Source: Poa pratensis
Taxonomy: Eukaryota; Streptophyta; Magnoliopsida; Poales; Poaceae
DNA length: 64,000 nt
Assembly: GCA_947311845.1 (NCBI GenBank)
Contig: CAMZMU010000111.1
Location: 22,574,292 to 22,638,291 of the forward strand
Reading direction: 5' to 3'
Within the stretch, counting starts at the first letter, position 1. Every line of letters begins with the position of its first letter. The notes beneath the pieces were generated by a model. It ran no database searches. It saw only the letters and a program-made list of their open reading frames with translations, and was not told where the DNA came from. Shown one piece after another: positions 48,148-60,309 of the stretch. The position numbers and the translations under genes are program-made.

Positions 48148-48459
48148 TTAGCCCCCGGAAAGGTTTAAGTTCTCCAGTTGTCGTCTTCGTCTTGATCAAC
48201 GTCTTCTCTTGTTTCTTGAATGTTGGCGGCTGAAGAGCTTGAAGCATTCCGAAGAAAGGTAAATAGGCGGCAGTCCAACCAATGTTGTCGGACTAGCTGC
48301 TGCCTTTGACCAATACATGGGAAAGACGGCCTGACAGTTTTTGTCAGGAATCTTTGTGCAGATGTCTCGTCAAGTTAACGTGCTCGCGTCACTCTGGTCC
48401 ACGACAGTTTGAACATACAGAGAGGCGGAACGACGTCATGATGGCATTTCTGCCATACC

Positions 48460-48860
48460 ACGGAGGCGATGGTGGCGGCCGTGTCGCTGACGACAAGGCG
48501 ACCGTGCCACGTCAGCAATTAAGCCAGAACATGGAGCTTTATTGTTTTGGTACCAATCGATGTCTTCCCAAACTGGCCAGGTTTGGGCGATTGGAAACAA
48601 CAGCTAACGATCTGGCGATGAATTCGTTCAAACTAAACGCGATGATGGCGGCCGTGTCGCTGACGACAAGGCGGCCGTGCCACGGAGGCGATCGTGTTGC
48701 TGACAACAAGGCGGTTGTGCCACGGAGGCGGTGATGGTAGCCATGTCGCTGACGACAAGGCGACCGTACCACGAAGGCAATCGTGTTGCTGTCAACAAGG
48801 CGTTTGGGCCACGGAGGCGGCCTTGTCGCTGACAAACGAGGCGGTCGTGTTGCTGGTGAT
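48460..48860. repeat. minisatellite in the gypsy internal region
   Basis: Repeated blocks such as GTGTCGCTGACGACAAGGCG, GTGCCACGGAGGCG and GTGTTGCTGACAACAAGGCG occur about six times at roughly 35-60 base intervals. Confidence 0.8.
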
Positions 48861-49889
48861 GGAGCTGCATGACGTGCAGCCCCCAAATATCGGGCGAAGG
48901 CATTGTCGATGTCAACCCCCGAGTATCTGGCGAGGGGCAGTGTCGATGTCGAGCCCCCGGGCTTCGTTAGCCAGAGTTTTTCTTGATCCGCCTATCTGCA
49001 GCCCCTGAGCGTTGAGTCGACGTACTTGAAAGTCGGCTCGATGCTCAGAAGAACTTGTGGCGTTGTAGATCGAATGGCTGTAGTTGTCGAGGTTTGTGCC
49101 GCCTTGACGAAAAGGCGGCTCCAGACTTGATTATCATGCTGCGATTGCAGCCCCCGATGTCAAGTATCCTGCACAGTAAACATAGCTGCATTAAGATGTA
49201 CTTTTAATGTAAGCTGAATAATTATAAGGCCTGAGCCGGTAGTTTTTTGAACAAAACTTGTGGGTTGTAAATTTTATGTGGCCCGCCTTAATATTTATCT
49301 GGCCTATATGCTTAGCTTTTTGTATGTTGGCGGTACCGCAACATAGATACTTCAGCTGAGCCAACCAGGGCTAGTACCAGATAGTTTAGACTCAGAAATC
49401 AAAGCCGGCATGTTGATGCCAACGACATACTACTAGGCAACCCACATATAAGCAGTCAGAATAAGGATATTAGGCGGTGCAAAATGATTGCTTTAATTTG
49501 GCCGGAGGCGGCAAGTATCGAAAGGATTGAACCACTTAGCACAGAGCAGATTTTGGGTAACTTTGATACTAAGAGTATATGACCATATGAAAAGACAAAA
49601 GACGGCATGATCTCAGAGCATAATGAGCAAACCATAGACTTTTATTTCATGACCATACAATTAATTAAATGTTTATAACTTAGCTTTTTGACGTTTGCTG
49701 AAGTTGATGTCGAGGAGGTCGACGCGGAAGACGGCAGCCCCCAGAACGTAGGCGGCAGCCCCCGGGATGTAGGCGGCAGCCCCCACCATCCTGAGACTGA
49801 TTCCAGCAAGACGCGACTTCCTATTTCTCCTCTTATGCTGCATGCCACAGCTTGTCAGTTACGCTGTTCTTGACGAATAGGTGATGACG

Positions 49890-50165
49890 AGTAGGCCGCG
49901 ACGGCAATTAAGCCGGGGCACAACAATGATAATAAGTATGCTGAGAAGCGTCGCGCCGCGTTAGCGATTAAGCCGGAACGCAACGACAAATATGCCGGAC
50001 AGGCGGCGTGTCTTCGGAACGCGTCAATAAATTTGACGGACAAGCAGCGTGCCGCGTCGGAACGCGACGATAAATATGCCGGACAGGCGACGTGTCGGAA
50101 CGCGACGATAAATGTGCCGGACAGGCGGCGTGCCGCGTTTAGTAATTAAGCTAAAACGCGGAGCT
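49890..50165. repeat. second minisatellite in the gypsy internal region
   Basis: About five units containing AACGCGACGATAAATATGCC and GGACAGGCGGCGTG with AATTAAGCCGG variants. Confidence 0.75.
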
Positions 50166-50167
50166 AG

Positions 50168-50279
50168 AGTGTTTTATACCGATCGATGTCTTCCCAAACT
50201 GGCCAGGCTCGGGCGATCGGAAATAACAGCTAGCGATCTGGTGATGAATGCGCTCAAACCGATCGCGATGATGGCGGCA
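50168..50279. repeat. direct copy of 48540-48657
   Basis: Both copies contain CGATGTCTTCCCAAACTGGC, AACAGCTA(A/G)CGATCTGG and CGCGATGATGGCGGC; the copy at 50168 diverges right after GGCGGC, where the neighbouring LTR begins. Confidence 0.85.
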
Positions 50280-50286
50280 TCCCGCT

Positions 50287-51264
50287 TGACATCGTAGATA
50301 CGGTAAGACTAAAATTTGACGACTTGATTAGTCGGTCTTGCAAAGCACAATTGACAATTGCTTACCATACCATAAGATCACTTGATCCCACTTGGTACAC
50401 CATATATGCTTTGTGAGTTTATCAACTTGAATCCAATCTTTGTACTTTGTCTTGATCAACCTCGTATATTTTCTTCTAGACTTCATTATGATGATCTCTT
50501 AGAGGTCAACATGAATGCTCACACAATCTTCATTTCTCCAAGACACACTTCGCCAAAGGCTCAACTCTCACATGACCATTCTTCGGATCACACCTTGAAC
50601 ACCACTTTGGCCATCACTTAATCTTCTTCATGCTCTATCACAATATCTTGAGATACATAATGAATTCTTCACTTGCTTGCATGCTCAAAGCCTTAGTCAA
50701 CTAGGGCTCAACACATAAGTCCATCATGACCTCGACTTAGAGCCATATGTTGAATTCTCCTCTTGAAATCAAACACTCAAGATCTTGATCTTTCATGGCT
50801 CAACACATAAGCTAGAGAATGTCTTTCTTTGAGTTCCATACACTAACTCCTTTCATCAATTATTCTCATTGATCATATCATATTCATCTCTTCATATCAA
50901 TGATCTTGATGCCAATACTCAACCTATCTCTTTATCTTCATGGCATCCAACCTTGAATCCAACACATGGACTTCATCTCTTCGTATCAATGATCTTGATG
51001 CCAATATTCAACCTATGTCTTTATCTTCATGGCATCCAACCTTGAATCCAACACATGGACTTCATCTCTTCGTATCAATGATCTTGATGCCAATATTCAA
51101 CCTATATCGTTATCTTCATGGCATCAACCTTGAATCCAACACATGGACTTCATATCATTACCTATGGAAAAGCCCTTCAAATATAACTCAATGAAACCAT
51201 TAGTCCATAGGGATTGTCATTAATTACCAAAACCACACATGGGGGCTCCATGCACTTTCAATCT
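50287..51264 (-). repeat. LTR (type A) at the left of the non-autonomous element
   Basis: On the minus strand it begins TGAAAGTGCATGGAGCCCCC directly after a polypurine tract (AAATGGGGGAGAT), so it sits in 3' LTR position; the other end is taken at CTACGATGTCA. It contains three 89-base tandem units (50884-51149). It does not match the LTR at the other end of this element (56540-58338). Confidence 0.7.
50884..51149. repeat. three 89-base tandem units in LTR type A
   Basis: Units start at 50884, 50973 and 51062. They share TCAATGATCTTGATGCCAAT and CCTTGAATCCAACACATGGA; the third has lost one base. Only a handful of substitutions separate them. Confidence 0.9.
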
Positions 51265-54200
51265 CCCCCATTTTGGTAATTGATGACAATCTCAACAAGA
51301 GGGTTTATATAATGAATACTGAAAACAAGTATGCAACTTATCCGAGAATAAATTGTATACAAGAGGTTTATTTGATATGATCAAGTATCACGAAGATACT
51401 AGCCCATATCAAAACTAGTTGTACTTACATCAACCACTACCAAAGAAGGTAATGTGAGTAGAACCATAATATATAGAGCAAACTCCCCCACAATATATGC
51501 ACGTGTGATGAACTTGAATTTCATTACATACATTGGCAAGATTAACCTTTGGTGGAGTTTACACTATATATTAAACCATGCAAAACATCAATCAAAGATA
51601 GATATGCATGAAAGGCAAACACTTAAGAGCAAACCAACCTTAAGCATAAAACCATTTCCCTTAAACCCTCTAAACTTCTCCCCCATTGTCAACAATTGCC
51701 GAAATGGACGAAAAATCTAAAGAGCCAATATAGTATGAGCTCCTTCCCAAGATATGCATATCTCATAAAATGAGTGGAATAAAATGCACTTATCCAATGA
51801 CGAATAAATGGAGGAATTCAAACGATATTGAGGATCCAAATAATGCAATGAGAAGATATGTGAGCGGCATCAACTTAAGAAGCAAAGAAACCATAAGGAT
51901 CCAAAGAACATATTTTGAACACGATATAGATATTAGTGCACGATAAGTTTATCAAGACAAACTTGGGTCCAAAACATATTCCCGAAATATGAGTGCACGA
52001 AGATGCAATCAAGTAAGACAAGCACTCATAAATCAAATTCTTTCCGAAACCACCAAAAACACAACAAATAAGAAAGATGGCCGGCTAAGAACGAGGATGT
52101 CAAGGGGAGATAATAGCTTTCTCATGTGTATAAGTTTCTTAGTGGACAAAACATCAAGATGAAGAATCCACAAAGAAACATGCACACACAAAATAGTTAC
52201 TTTAAAAGGGATACCATGATATCCGAGAAAGAAGTCATAAACTATACCAATAAGATCATTTGCATAAAAGCATATATATATAGCACAAGGCTTGATATAT
52301 CTCATTGTATAATAATGAACTTCAACCACTTAAACCTCAATAAAATCACAACTAGCAATAAGGGAATAAAAGATAGTTGGGATGCCTTGAGGAAGGCAAC
52401 AAGTATCACAAAGGTTGAATAAATTTGCAACTTCATCAATATTGCACATGTGAGCATCATGAGTAAAGGATATGCAATAAAATTGCGAAGTTGACATATT
52501 TAGGATTACTCCCAAAGATATGCAATCATCTCAAATTTCCCACATTTGCAATAAAGAGTTTTCTTTAAAACCTTTTAAAGAACCAAAATATTTTGCAAAT
52601 AAAGATATTCATGCCATGATGCAACCTACACAAGGTTGGAAGCTATACATGTATGCATGAAGTGAATACTTGTTACCGAGATAGCATTGGTATGATGTAG
52701 TAGGTAAGAGTTTATTGACCATCCTAGCTTGGCTCCAATTTACACATGGAGAGAACACCTTCCATATAGTTGAGACAAGCATCCATTGCATCTCCAATGT
52801 ACCTAAAACAACATTCAAGTACATTTTGGTCCCCAAACTTATTGGGTCCAAAGTAGTTAGAATAACTACAATACATTGGGAAAACTCCGTATAAATATGT
52901 GCATATTTAGAGATGAAATTTGAATTTCATGCACATCTTAGCCATTTAGGATTTGATGGAGTCTACCCAATATATTGGATCAAGTAAACCAAGCATGCCA
53001 TTAAATATACATATAATAAATATGCACGCACAAGACTTTCAAGATCCAAAGAAGATACATTTGGACAAAACACCAAGAAATCCAAGAAGACACAAATAGC
53101 GTGTCAAAACAAATTTGTTGTCCAAATTATATCAAAGAATCAAACCAACAAAAGATTTATCCACAAGTTGACACATGAACAAAATAAAAAAATAAAAATT
53201 GAGCAAACATGATGAAACAAAACACACAAACTCAAACACTTATCTCATTCAAGAAGATAAAACATAGAAGAAGGAATGAGATAGCAAACTCCCAAAAAGA
53301 GCAAGGTTCCAACAAAAAAAACCAAACCCTCCACACTTTTCACAATGGCACAAGCTAGGTACCAAAAAGATTTTTGTCTTCCATCAAAACACACTCGAAA
53401 AGGACAAAAAGAAGTTATGATAAGAGTGTAAAGAGAGTGTTCTCAAAGATATAGAATAGCTCCCCCAAGATATGTGCATTATCTAGAATTTTGCATTTGA
53501 ATACAAAATGCACACAAATGGGATCAATGCCTCTCCTATACCAATTAAATCACTAAACAAAAACCAATATGAAGACAATCTACAAATTCCACCACAAATG
53601 TGAAAGTCACTTGTCAAGGACAAGGAGTATATGAATTTATTTCTTGGCGGTAGTTTGCAAGGATATTCAAGATCATCTTCACAACGAAAAAACATATGGG
53701 AAAGGATACGATTTAAGCGCAATGCTAGCTTAGATAGATAGATGTTCTTGATAGCTTTAATTATTCGCACAATTATGCAAATCAATAATCATTATAACTT
53801 GAAGCAAACGATTTCCCAAAAGATGTAGAAGAACACATTTGAGGAAAACCGTACCAAGAACATTCCTCACAAACAAGATCCAAAAGAGGAGCAAGAAAAA
53901 TCATTCAAGAAATTTGGAACTTGTTTGAGAAAATGCCACATAGGAACAAGATAATTTACAATATCGATTCTAAGTAGCAATAACTCACATGTTCACATTT
54001 TCTAGGCTCGTAATATGCACATAACTCATTACTCCCCCATAATGTGATAATCCATTTCTTCTCTATAAGAGGCAAATAAAATCCAACTAGAGATAATTAA
54101 TGGACATTATAGAATTTGAATTTCTCATGAGCATGATATACCACATAGAGATTAGATAATCTTGATATATCAACACTAAGTGGTAGTCCTCATGTATACA

Positions 54201-54600
54201 CATTTTAGGATTATGAAGTGCCAAAGCACATCACTCCCCCAAAATGGGATAGTCCATTGATCTCTCAAAAGAGTCCATTAAGATACGAACAAGATACAAT
54301 CGAGGCTCAACACAAGCTCACACGTACATGGTGTGCAAACCAACATACACATATATACTTGATTACTAAAGATAAGTAGAGAGCACCATATACAACCATA
54401 TGAAAGTAATAAAACCAACACATGCAAAGGGGCAAGCAACTTTCAATGTATATATAGTTTAAATGCAAGTTACCGCAAGGAGGAACATTGGATATGAGAT
54501 AGAGACACTATGATCCAAATGACTTGGCTTGAGGAAATATAATTGATGAAGATCCCTTAATTCTTCATTGTGTAGCCAAATCTCCAATGCCCTCCACTAT
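51265..54600 (-). other. long non-coding internal domain of the non-autonomous LTR element
   Basis: 3.3 kb of AT-rich sequence with no protease, integrase, reverse transcriptase or RNase H frame on either strand. It lies between the gag-like gene and the polypurine tract, where pol should be. That is the structure of a large retrotransposon derivative (LARD). Confidence 0.75.
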
Positions 54601-54610
54601 TACCTATTGA

Positions 54611-56484
54611 TCAAGTTTGAGCTTGTTGGTCCCCAACCAAGTTGGGTCCTAAGAAGTTAGTCACAATAGGCTTGGCGACCCAAATGGCTCTTTTCTTGAA
54701 ACCACTTTGAGTCCCAACAAACTTGGCAAACACATTGCCACCCTTATCCTTAATAAGTGAATAATCATCATCAATAATGATAGGAATTGATAAGGTATCG
54801 TTAGAACATGATGAAGCAAAGTGCCCCTTCTCACGACATAAATAACAACAAGTGCTCCCCTTACTTTTCTTCTCTGATTTCTTGACTTGGGAAGCATTAG
54901 CTTGAATCTTCTCGGGAAGTAGCCTTTCTACAACTTGAGGTTGGACTAGATCTTGACCTTGTGGCCTCTTCCCTTGTTGCTTCTCACTCAAGTGCTTCTT
55001 CTTCAATGGGCATGATCTAACATGATGCCCTTCAACCTTGCACTTGAAGCAAATGATCTTGGCCGAATTCTTGACTTGGTCTTGGCCCTTCTTCTTATTG
55101 CTCTTGGACTTTTCTTGTTATTGGAGTTAAATCCAAGTCCACACTTGTCATTGGGGGATTGATGCACACTCAACATTTTGTCAAGTGTGGATTTCCCTTC
55201 ATGACGCTTTTCCAAATCTTTCTTCAAAGAAATGACTTGGGCCTTGAGCTCTTTGATTTCCTCTACATGGTTAGTAACAACACAAGTACTAGAGGAAGTT
55301 GAAACTTCATTGTTAGAGCAACAAGGCAAAGCAAGCAATTCATCACAAGATGTGGCAACATTATGTCTAGATGAATCATTAGGACTAGCACATGACAATA
55401 TAGCATTTTGAGTAGAAGTAGTGCTAATGTCCACATGAGGCTCACAATATGTTACCTTAGTGATACTTGCCTCATGAGCCAACTTAAGCCCATCATAGGA
55501 GATTAGAAGATCCTCATGGGAGCTCGAGAGCTTTTCATGACTTTCTTCCAATTTCCTATAATTGCTAGTTAGCAACTCAAGTTGAGCTCTTAGATCAACA
55601 TTCTCCTTTAAAATATATGCTTCACAATAAGTGGAGTTAGTAGCACAAGCATAACTAATAGATTTAGCATTTTCAAGCTTATAGGTTTCAAAAGATTGAG
55701 ATAAAGAAGCACTAGTATGTTTCTCATCACGGAGCTCTTGCATAAGGAGATTGAATCTCAATTTCCCGTCATTAACAAGGGATTTCAAATCTTTAATGGT
55801 TTCCTTGTTTTCAACAATGGTATCCATTAAAAATTCGAATTTAGCACGAGCATTTGTATTACCACGAAGAGAAGCATACACCATGCCCAACTCATGCATA
55901 AGAGCATCATCAAATTCATCCTCATCATCATCACTCTCATCATTACGAGATATGTTGGGATTCAAAGTAGGAGTTACCTTCGAACCTCTAGCCATAAGGC
56001 ACATGTGAACTTTTGGGGATGATGAGGAACCATCTTGTGGCATGTCACAAATTGGTGAAGTGGACGACATTGAAGATTCTTCACAACCGAAGGAAGCGAC
56101 TTGGAGCTCTTCAAGATGTGAGGGTGAAGAGAGCTCCTCGGAAAGATAACCGACCTCAAGAGAATTGGACCCACCATATTTTTCTTCTAGCTTGGTCCAC
56201 ATTTTATGAGAGGACTTGCACTTCGAGACAATCAAGAATACATAAATCTGGAAACTCAAATTATGAAGAAACTTGTTATATACTAGAGCTTCGAGATGTA
56301 AGTTTTTCTCATCCTCTAAAGATAGATTTTGTGGATCCATTGGAGGAGAAAAACCTACATCTAGAAATTGCTCTATATTTGGACACAAGGTCCGAAGATT
56401 GCAAAGCATATAATTTCTCCATCAGAGATAATTTGTGTCATCGAATTTAATTGTGTCATTGTGCACTAAGCCACTAGCCGACAT
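54611..56484 (-). pseudogene. gag-like gene with two zinc knuckles (copia type)
   Basis: Starts MSASGLVHNDTIKFDD 42 bases after the primer-binding site, then has an in-frame TGA (NYL-stop-WRNYMLCNLR). The body has copia-gag features: KMWTKLEEKYGGSN, an acidic DDEDEFDDALMHELG, and a long coiled coil (about 55250-55800). There is a shift near 55118, where an A run has four As and five are expected. After it come two CCHC knuckles: CFKCKVEGHHVRSC and CYLCREKGHFASSC. It ends GPNLVGDQQAQT at TGA. Gag forms the retroelement particle and binds its RNA. No pol follows. The stop and the shift would block full-length translation of this copy. Confidence 0.8.
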
Positions 56485-56525
56485 CTTTTCACTCTAGGCG
56501 GTGAAGCCTAAACAAGAGAGACCTT

Positions 56526-56538
56526 GCTCTGATACCAA
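56526..56538 (-). other. primer-binding site (initiator tRNA-Met)
   Basis: TTGGTATCAGAGC on the minus strand, one base after the LTR end. It matches the 3' end of plant initiator tRNA-Met, the usual copia primer, and fixes this LTR as the 5' LTR. Confidence 0.9.
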
Positions 56539-56539
56539 T

Positions 56540-58338
56540 TGAAAGATCGAGATGTCGCCTAGAGGGGGGGTGAATAGGCGTTTTTAAAATCAATTACGGA
56601 TTTGGCTTGAAAGAATGCGGAAATAAACTATCGTTTAGTTTTCAATCACAAATCCTAAATATGCTAGGCTGAACTAAGTGCACCAACAACTTAAGCTAAA
56701 CAAGATGAGCAAAGAGATATATCACAAGTGATAAACAAGATATATATAACTTCAAGCACGATGGCTATCACAAGGAAGTAAACTCGGGTATAGAAATAAC
56801 CGAGGCACGCGGAGACGAAGATGTATCCCGATGTTCCCTTCCACGAAGAAAGGTAGTCACCGTTGGAGAGGTGCGGGATACCACGAAGGACACCCGTACG
56901 CCACGAAGGCTCACTTTATTCTCCAAGCCCCCACACGAAGCAAGGGCCTTTTCCTTACGGTTATCTTTTCCTCCACTCCGGAGATGGCAAGCTCCACAAC
57001 CACTTCACAATCCTCACGAAGGAGAAGACCCGGGCCTCTTTACAATCTTCCACGAAGAGGTCACCGCGGTCACAACCACCAAACCGTCTAGGAGGTCACC
57101 CTCCAAGAGTAACAAGCACACGGGCTCTCACTCGAACTAATCGAACCGGAGAGCTCAAAACTATGTAACAAATGCAAAGCAAGAACACAAGAGGTGCTCA
57201 AATCCTTCTCTCTCAAATTCCACCAAAGCAACAAGTGCTAGGGAGGAATAGAAGAGAAAGAACAATGGAGGAGGTCAACCAATAACTCCAAGATCTAAAT
57301 CCAAAGGGTTCCCCTCACTTAGAGGGGGATTTGATTGGTGTAGATGTGGATCTAGATCTCCTCTCCCTTTTCCCTCAAAATCAAGCAAGAATCATGGGAG
57401 GGAGTTAGAGGGAGTAAGATTTTTCCAAGTGTAACAATGGAGGTGAGAGAGTGTGAAAAAGCTAGGAAAACCGTTGGGGAAGAAGACCTATATATAGGGA
57501 AAGAAGAATTCTTCCCGTTACACAGTTTTCGCACTTTTCGGTGCCAGATCCGAAACATTCCGGACATAAAAATAGCTACTGGACTCACCCAGAATCGCCC
57601 GGTCTAAGCCCGGAATTCATTCCGGATTATACCGGTACCAGACCGGAAAATTCCGGATCTGAATCCGGATTCCAAAACAGCAAAAACAGTTATACGGAAA
57701 ACGCAATATCTTTTGCATACAGAATCCGTTTTCGATGAACTTGGGCTTGTTTTGAAGATAACAACAAGCTCTAGGTCCTCATGTAGAGAAACACCAAATA
57801 AAAGCAAATGATGATAGAACCAAAAGGGGAGAGGTTTAACCTCTCTAGAAATGAAGAACCGGTAAAACCTCCAACACCAAAAACGCAATAAGTTTTTCGT
57901 ACGAAATCTGTTTTTGGTAAACTTAAGCTTGTCATGAAGATAACAACAAATTCTAAAACCTTAACCATAGAAAATACAAATAAGAACCAAAAAAGATGGT
58001 GTCAAATATGCAAAGGTTTGAGCTCTCTACGAACGATGCGAACAAGTTACTAACCCGAGAACCCCCTTGATAGTATGGTTATCAAACCTATAACCCGGTC
58101 TCCCAACAACCACCTTGAGACCGGCAAAATAGAAAACATATCAAGGTTATACCTTTGCCTTGCGCATTCCATTTGAGTTAGATGATGACAATCTAACTCT
58201 TGTGCTCCTAGCATATTTAGGATTTGTGATTGAAAACTAAACGATAGTTTATTTCTGCATTCTTTCAAGCCAAATCCGTAATTGATTTTAAAAACGCCTA
58301 TTCACCCCCCCCCCTCTAGGTGATATCTCGATCTTTCA
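56540..58338 (-). repeat. 5' LTR (type B) with near-identical inverted ends
   Basis: 1799 bp, ending ATCTCGATCTTTCA beside the primer-binding site. The other end begins TGAAAGATCGAGATATCACC. The outer 128 bases at each end (56540-56668 and 58210-58338) are inverted copies with only a few differences. The interior carries CCACGAAGG-rich blocks (56840-57080) related to the solo LTR at 31711-32887, and a CCGGA-rich segment (57540-57690). Confidence 0.8.
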
Positions 58339-58467
58339 CAAGCCCAGCCAAATCAACTGTCAGGTTACATATCAGATACGGTCCCGACCCTATGGCATGG
58401 CCGCCTGGCCTGAGATTTTTGGGCCACCCGGACCGGGCTGCCTATGGCCAGGTCATCCTAAGGCAAT

Positions 58468-58810
58468 CACTAGAAAAATAGTTCCCTTTGCAAAGGGAAC
58501 CCCACCATCGTTCTAATTGTGAGAAGTGTCGGTTTCTCCTCACATGCTCCAATTTTGGTTATATGCATGTCTGCCAAGTGTCACAATTAGATTGAAAGTG
58601 GGGGAGTATGAGAGAGAAAGGGAGGGATGCACGTACGTGGGCATGCAGTTTTTCCTTTTTGCCTTTTATTTTTCAAATTCGAATTTTGAAAAAGAAATAT
58701 CTTGAGAACCGTTTATCTAAATTACGAACCGTTTTCATTTTTGAGCTTCTCGCGTCGAGATCTTCAAAAGTAGATCCCTGTTGATAGGTTTCGACGAACT
58801 TTTTTTTTGT
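58468..58810. repeat. arm of a Mutator-like element related to 35474-36637
   Basis: ACCGTTTTCATTTTTGAGC and CGTCGAGATCTTCAAAAGTA, GTTTCGACGAACTTTTTTTT align in order with the left arm at 35620-35710. No inverted partner is seen to the right. CACTAGAAAAATAG at 58468 may mark a terminus. Confidence 0.6.
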
Positions 58811-58832
58811 ACTCCCGGTTATGTATAGTTGT

Positions 58833-59150
58833 ACAATTTGTGTCTGTGTTGTTGTACAATCTGTGTCTGTACAAACTATGTATGTCTAGTTGTACAACCT
58901 GTGTCTGTTTAGTTGTATAACCTGTGTCTATACAACCAGTGTCTGTCTAGTTGTACAAACTGTGTATGTTTAGTTGTACAACCTGTGTCTGTACAACCTG
59001 TGTCTGTTTAGTTGTACAACCTGTGTCTGTACAACCTATGTATGTCTAGTTGTACAGCATGTGTCTGTGTAGTTGTACAATCTGTGTACGTGTAGTTGTA
59101 TAACCTGTGTATATATAGTTATACAACTTGTGTCTGTGTAGTTGTACGCC
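58833..59150. repeat. minisatellite of GTTGTACAACCTGTGTCTGT units
   Basis: About 14 variant copies of a 14-23 base unit built from TGTACAACCTGTGTCTG and TCTAGTTGTA or TTTAGTTGTA, directly after the Mutator-like arm. Confidence 0.85.
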
Positions 59151-59754
59151 ATAAGCATCTAGAGCTCTGCGAAGCAGAGCCGCCGAGGCAAAGACGAGTC
59201 ATAGCACACGGAACGACCAATGCGCGCAACGACGAATACGCTCAACGACCAATGTACCCTTTTCAAGATATTATTAAATTTTATCGAGGCGAAGCCGAGC
59301 CGTAATATCGACACACCGTTTTGCTGTGTAATTTGTACGCTTATTATGTGCAGTTTGTATACCATATTTCTATGTGTTGTGTACATTGTACTCGGTATAG
59401 TTTGTACATCTCGTGTGTTTAGATTCTCATACCGTTCGTGCCGAGCAGCCTCCGCAGAATCTGTACATCTGGCCAGCCGTCCGTCAGTACACGCGGGTAG
59501 GAACACTGGGGGCTTCGTACTCCATACACGCGAGGCCTCGTCACTGATCGATGGCGTGAGCAAATTGGTTTTCGCTACAACAGGGCTTAGGCATTCACCA
59601 CGTGGCACGTTCATACGGTCACAGTTCCCTTCGCGAAGGTTCCTTCGTATAGCGACACCCATCCTAGATGATAGAGATGACGGCGGGCCGCATGTGATTC
59701 GTCAAGAAAACAATGAAGTGCATCTGACTTCTATCAAAAAAATGAAGTGCATCT
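59151..59754. other. unclassified sequence between minisatellite and copia LTR
   Basis: No supported gene. A 240-residue plus-strand frame (59220-59942) has no recognised similarity and runs into the copia LTR, so it is not called. Confidence 0.4.
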
Positions 59755-59976
59755 TGTTCGAAATCTTTCGAGAGGAAACGAGAGGGACAAATGAATCGAA
59801 CTGTTCCTTTATCGATAGTTGGAATTTCCTTATATACATGCGGAGGGGACGTGGTGTCGGTTCCCAGAGGAGGTGCCCAAGGAAACAACTACCGACGCTT
59901 CCCAGAACGTGGGATTACAATGAGGGAAAGAAAGGGGATTAACTCCTAATTAATGTGATATTAATTATTCCTAACA
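59755..59976 (-). repeat. 3' LTR of the copia element (222 bp)
   Basis: On the minus strand it begins TGTTAGGAATAATTAATATC after the polypurine tract TTAGGGGGAG, has a TATATAAGG box near 59830, and is taken to end at ATTTCGAACA. The short length fits several plant copia lineages. The distal end is inferred. Confidence 0.7.
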
Positions 59977-60309
59977 CTCCCCCTAATCACCGCTTGACTC
60001 CATTAGGATCCATCATCTTCGATTAAATCTCCTCCAAAAACCCCGTGGGAAAAATGCGAGGAGTAGTGTAGTATATGCTGGTAAAACTCCTTCAAACCCT
60101 GTGGGAAAAATAAGGAGAAAATGATCCAACATATAATGATTATTGCCTCAGTTAACTCGATATGAAGTGTATCCATAGAATTCAGAGGACAATAAATATG
60201 TCGTGTATATTTCCCTAAAAACCCCGGTGGGGAAAACAGAAAGTATGACATATAATCTTATGTTGATATTACCTCATTAAAAACCTTAATGAGAACCTGA
60301 AAAGTAAAC
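59977..60309 (-). other. copia 3' spacer with polypurine tract
   Basis: Non-coding. It carries two or three copies of a short AAACCCYGTGGGAAAAA motif (60035, 60095 and 60220) upstream of the polypurine tract. Confidence 0.55.

Larger units (their letters stand above)
47670..50286 (-). mobile_element. 3' part of a non-coding gypsy-like element
   Basis: An LTR (47670-48147) followed on the plus strand by a polypurine complement (TTAGCCCCCGG), so the element reads on the minus strand. The internal region to 50286 has no pol or gag and consists largely of minisatellite-like GC-rich repeats. Its 5' part was lost or separated where the next LTR begins at 50287. Confidence 0.7.

Noticed and set aside
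58468..58481. CACTAGAAAAATAG as the end of a CACTA transposon
   Set aside because: No inverted partner or transposase was found in the window, so it is only noted under the Mutator-like arm.
58833..59150. Regularly repeated units resembling a CRISPR array
   Set aside because: Units are adjacent and variable with no unique spacers, and this is a plant nuclear genome: it is a minisatellite.
59220..59942. Plus-strand 240-codon frame
   Set aside because: It crosses the border of the copia LTR and has no recognisable domain.
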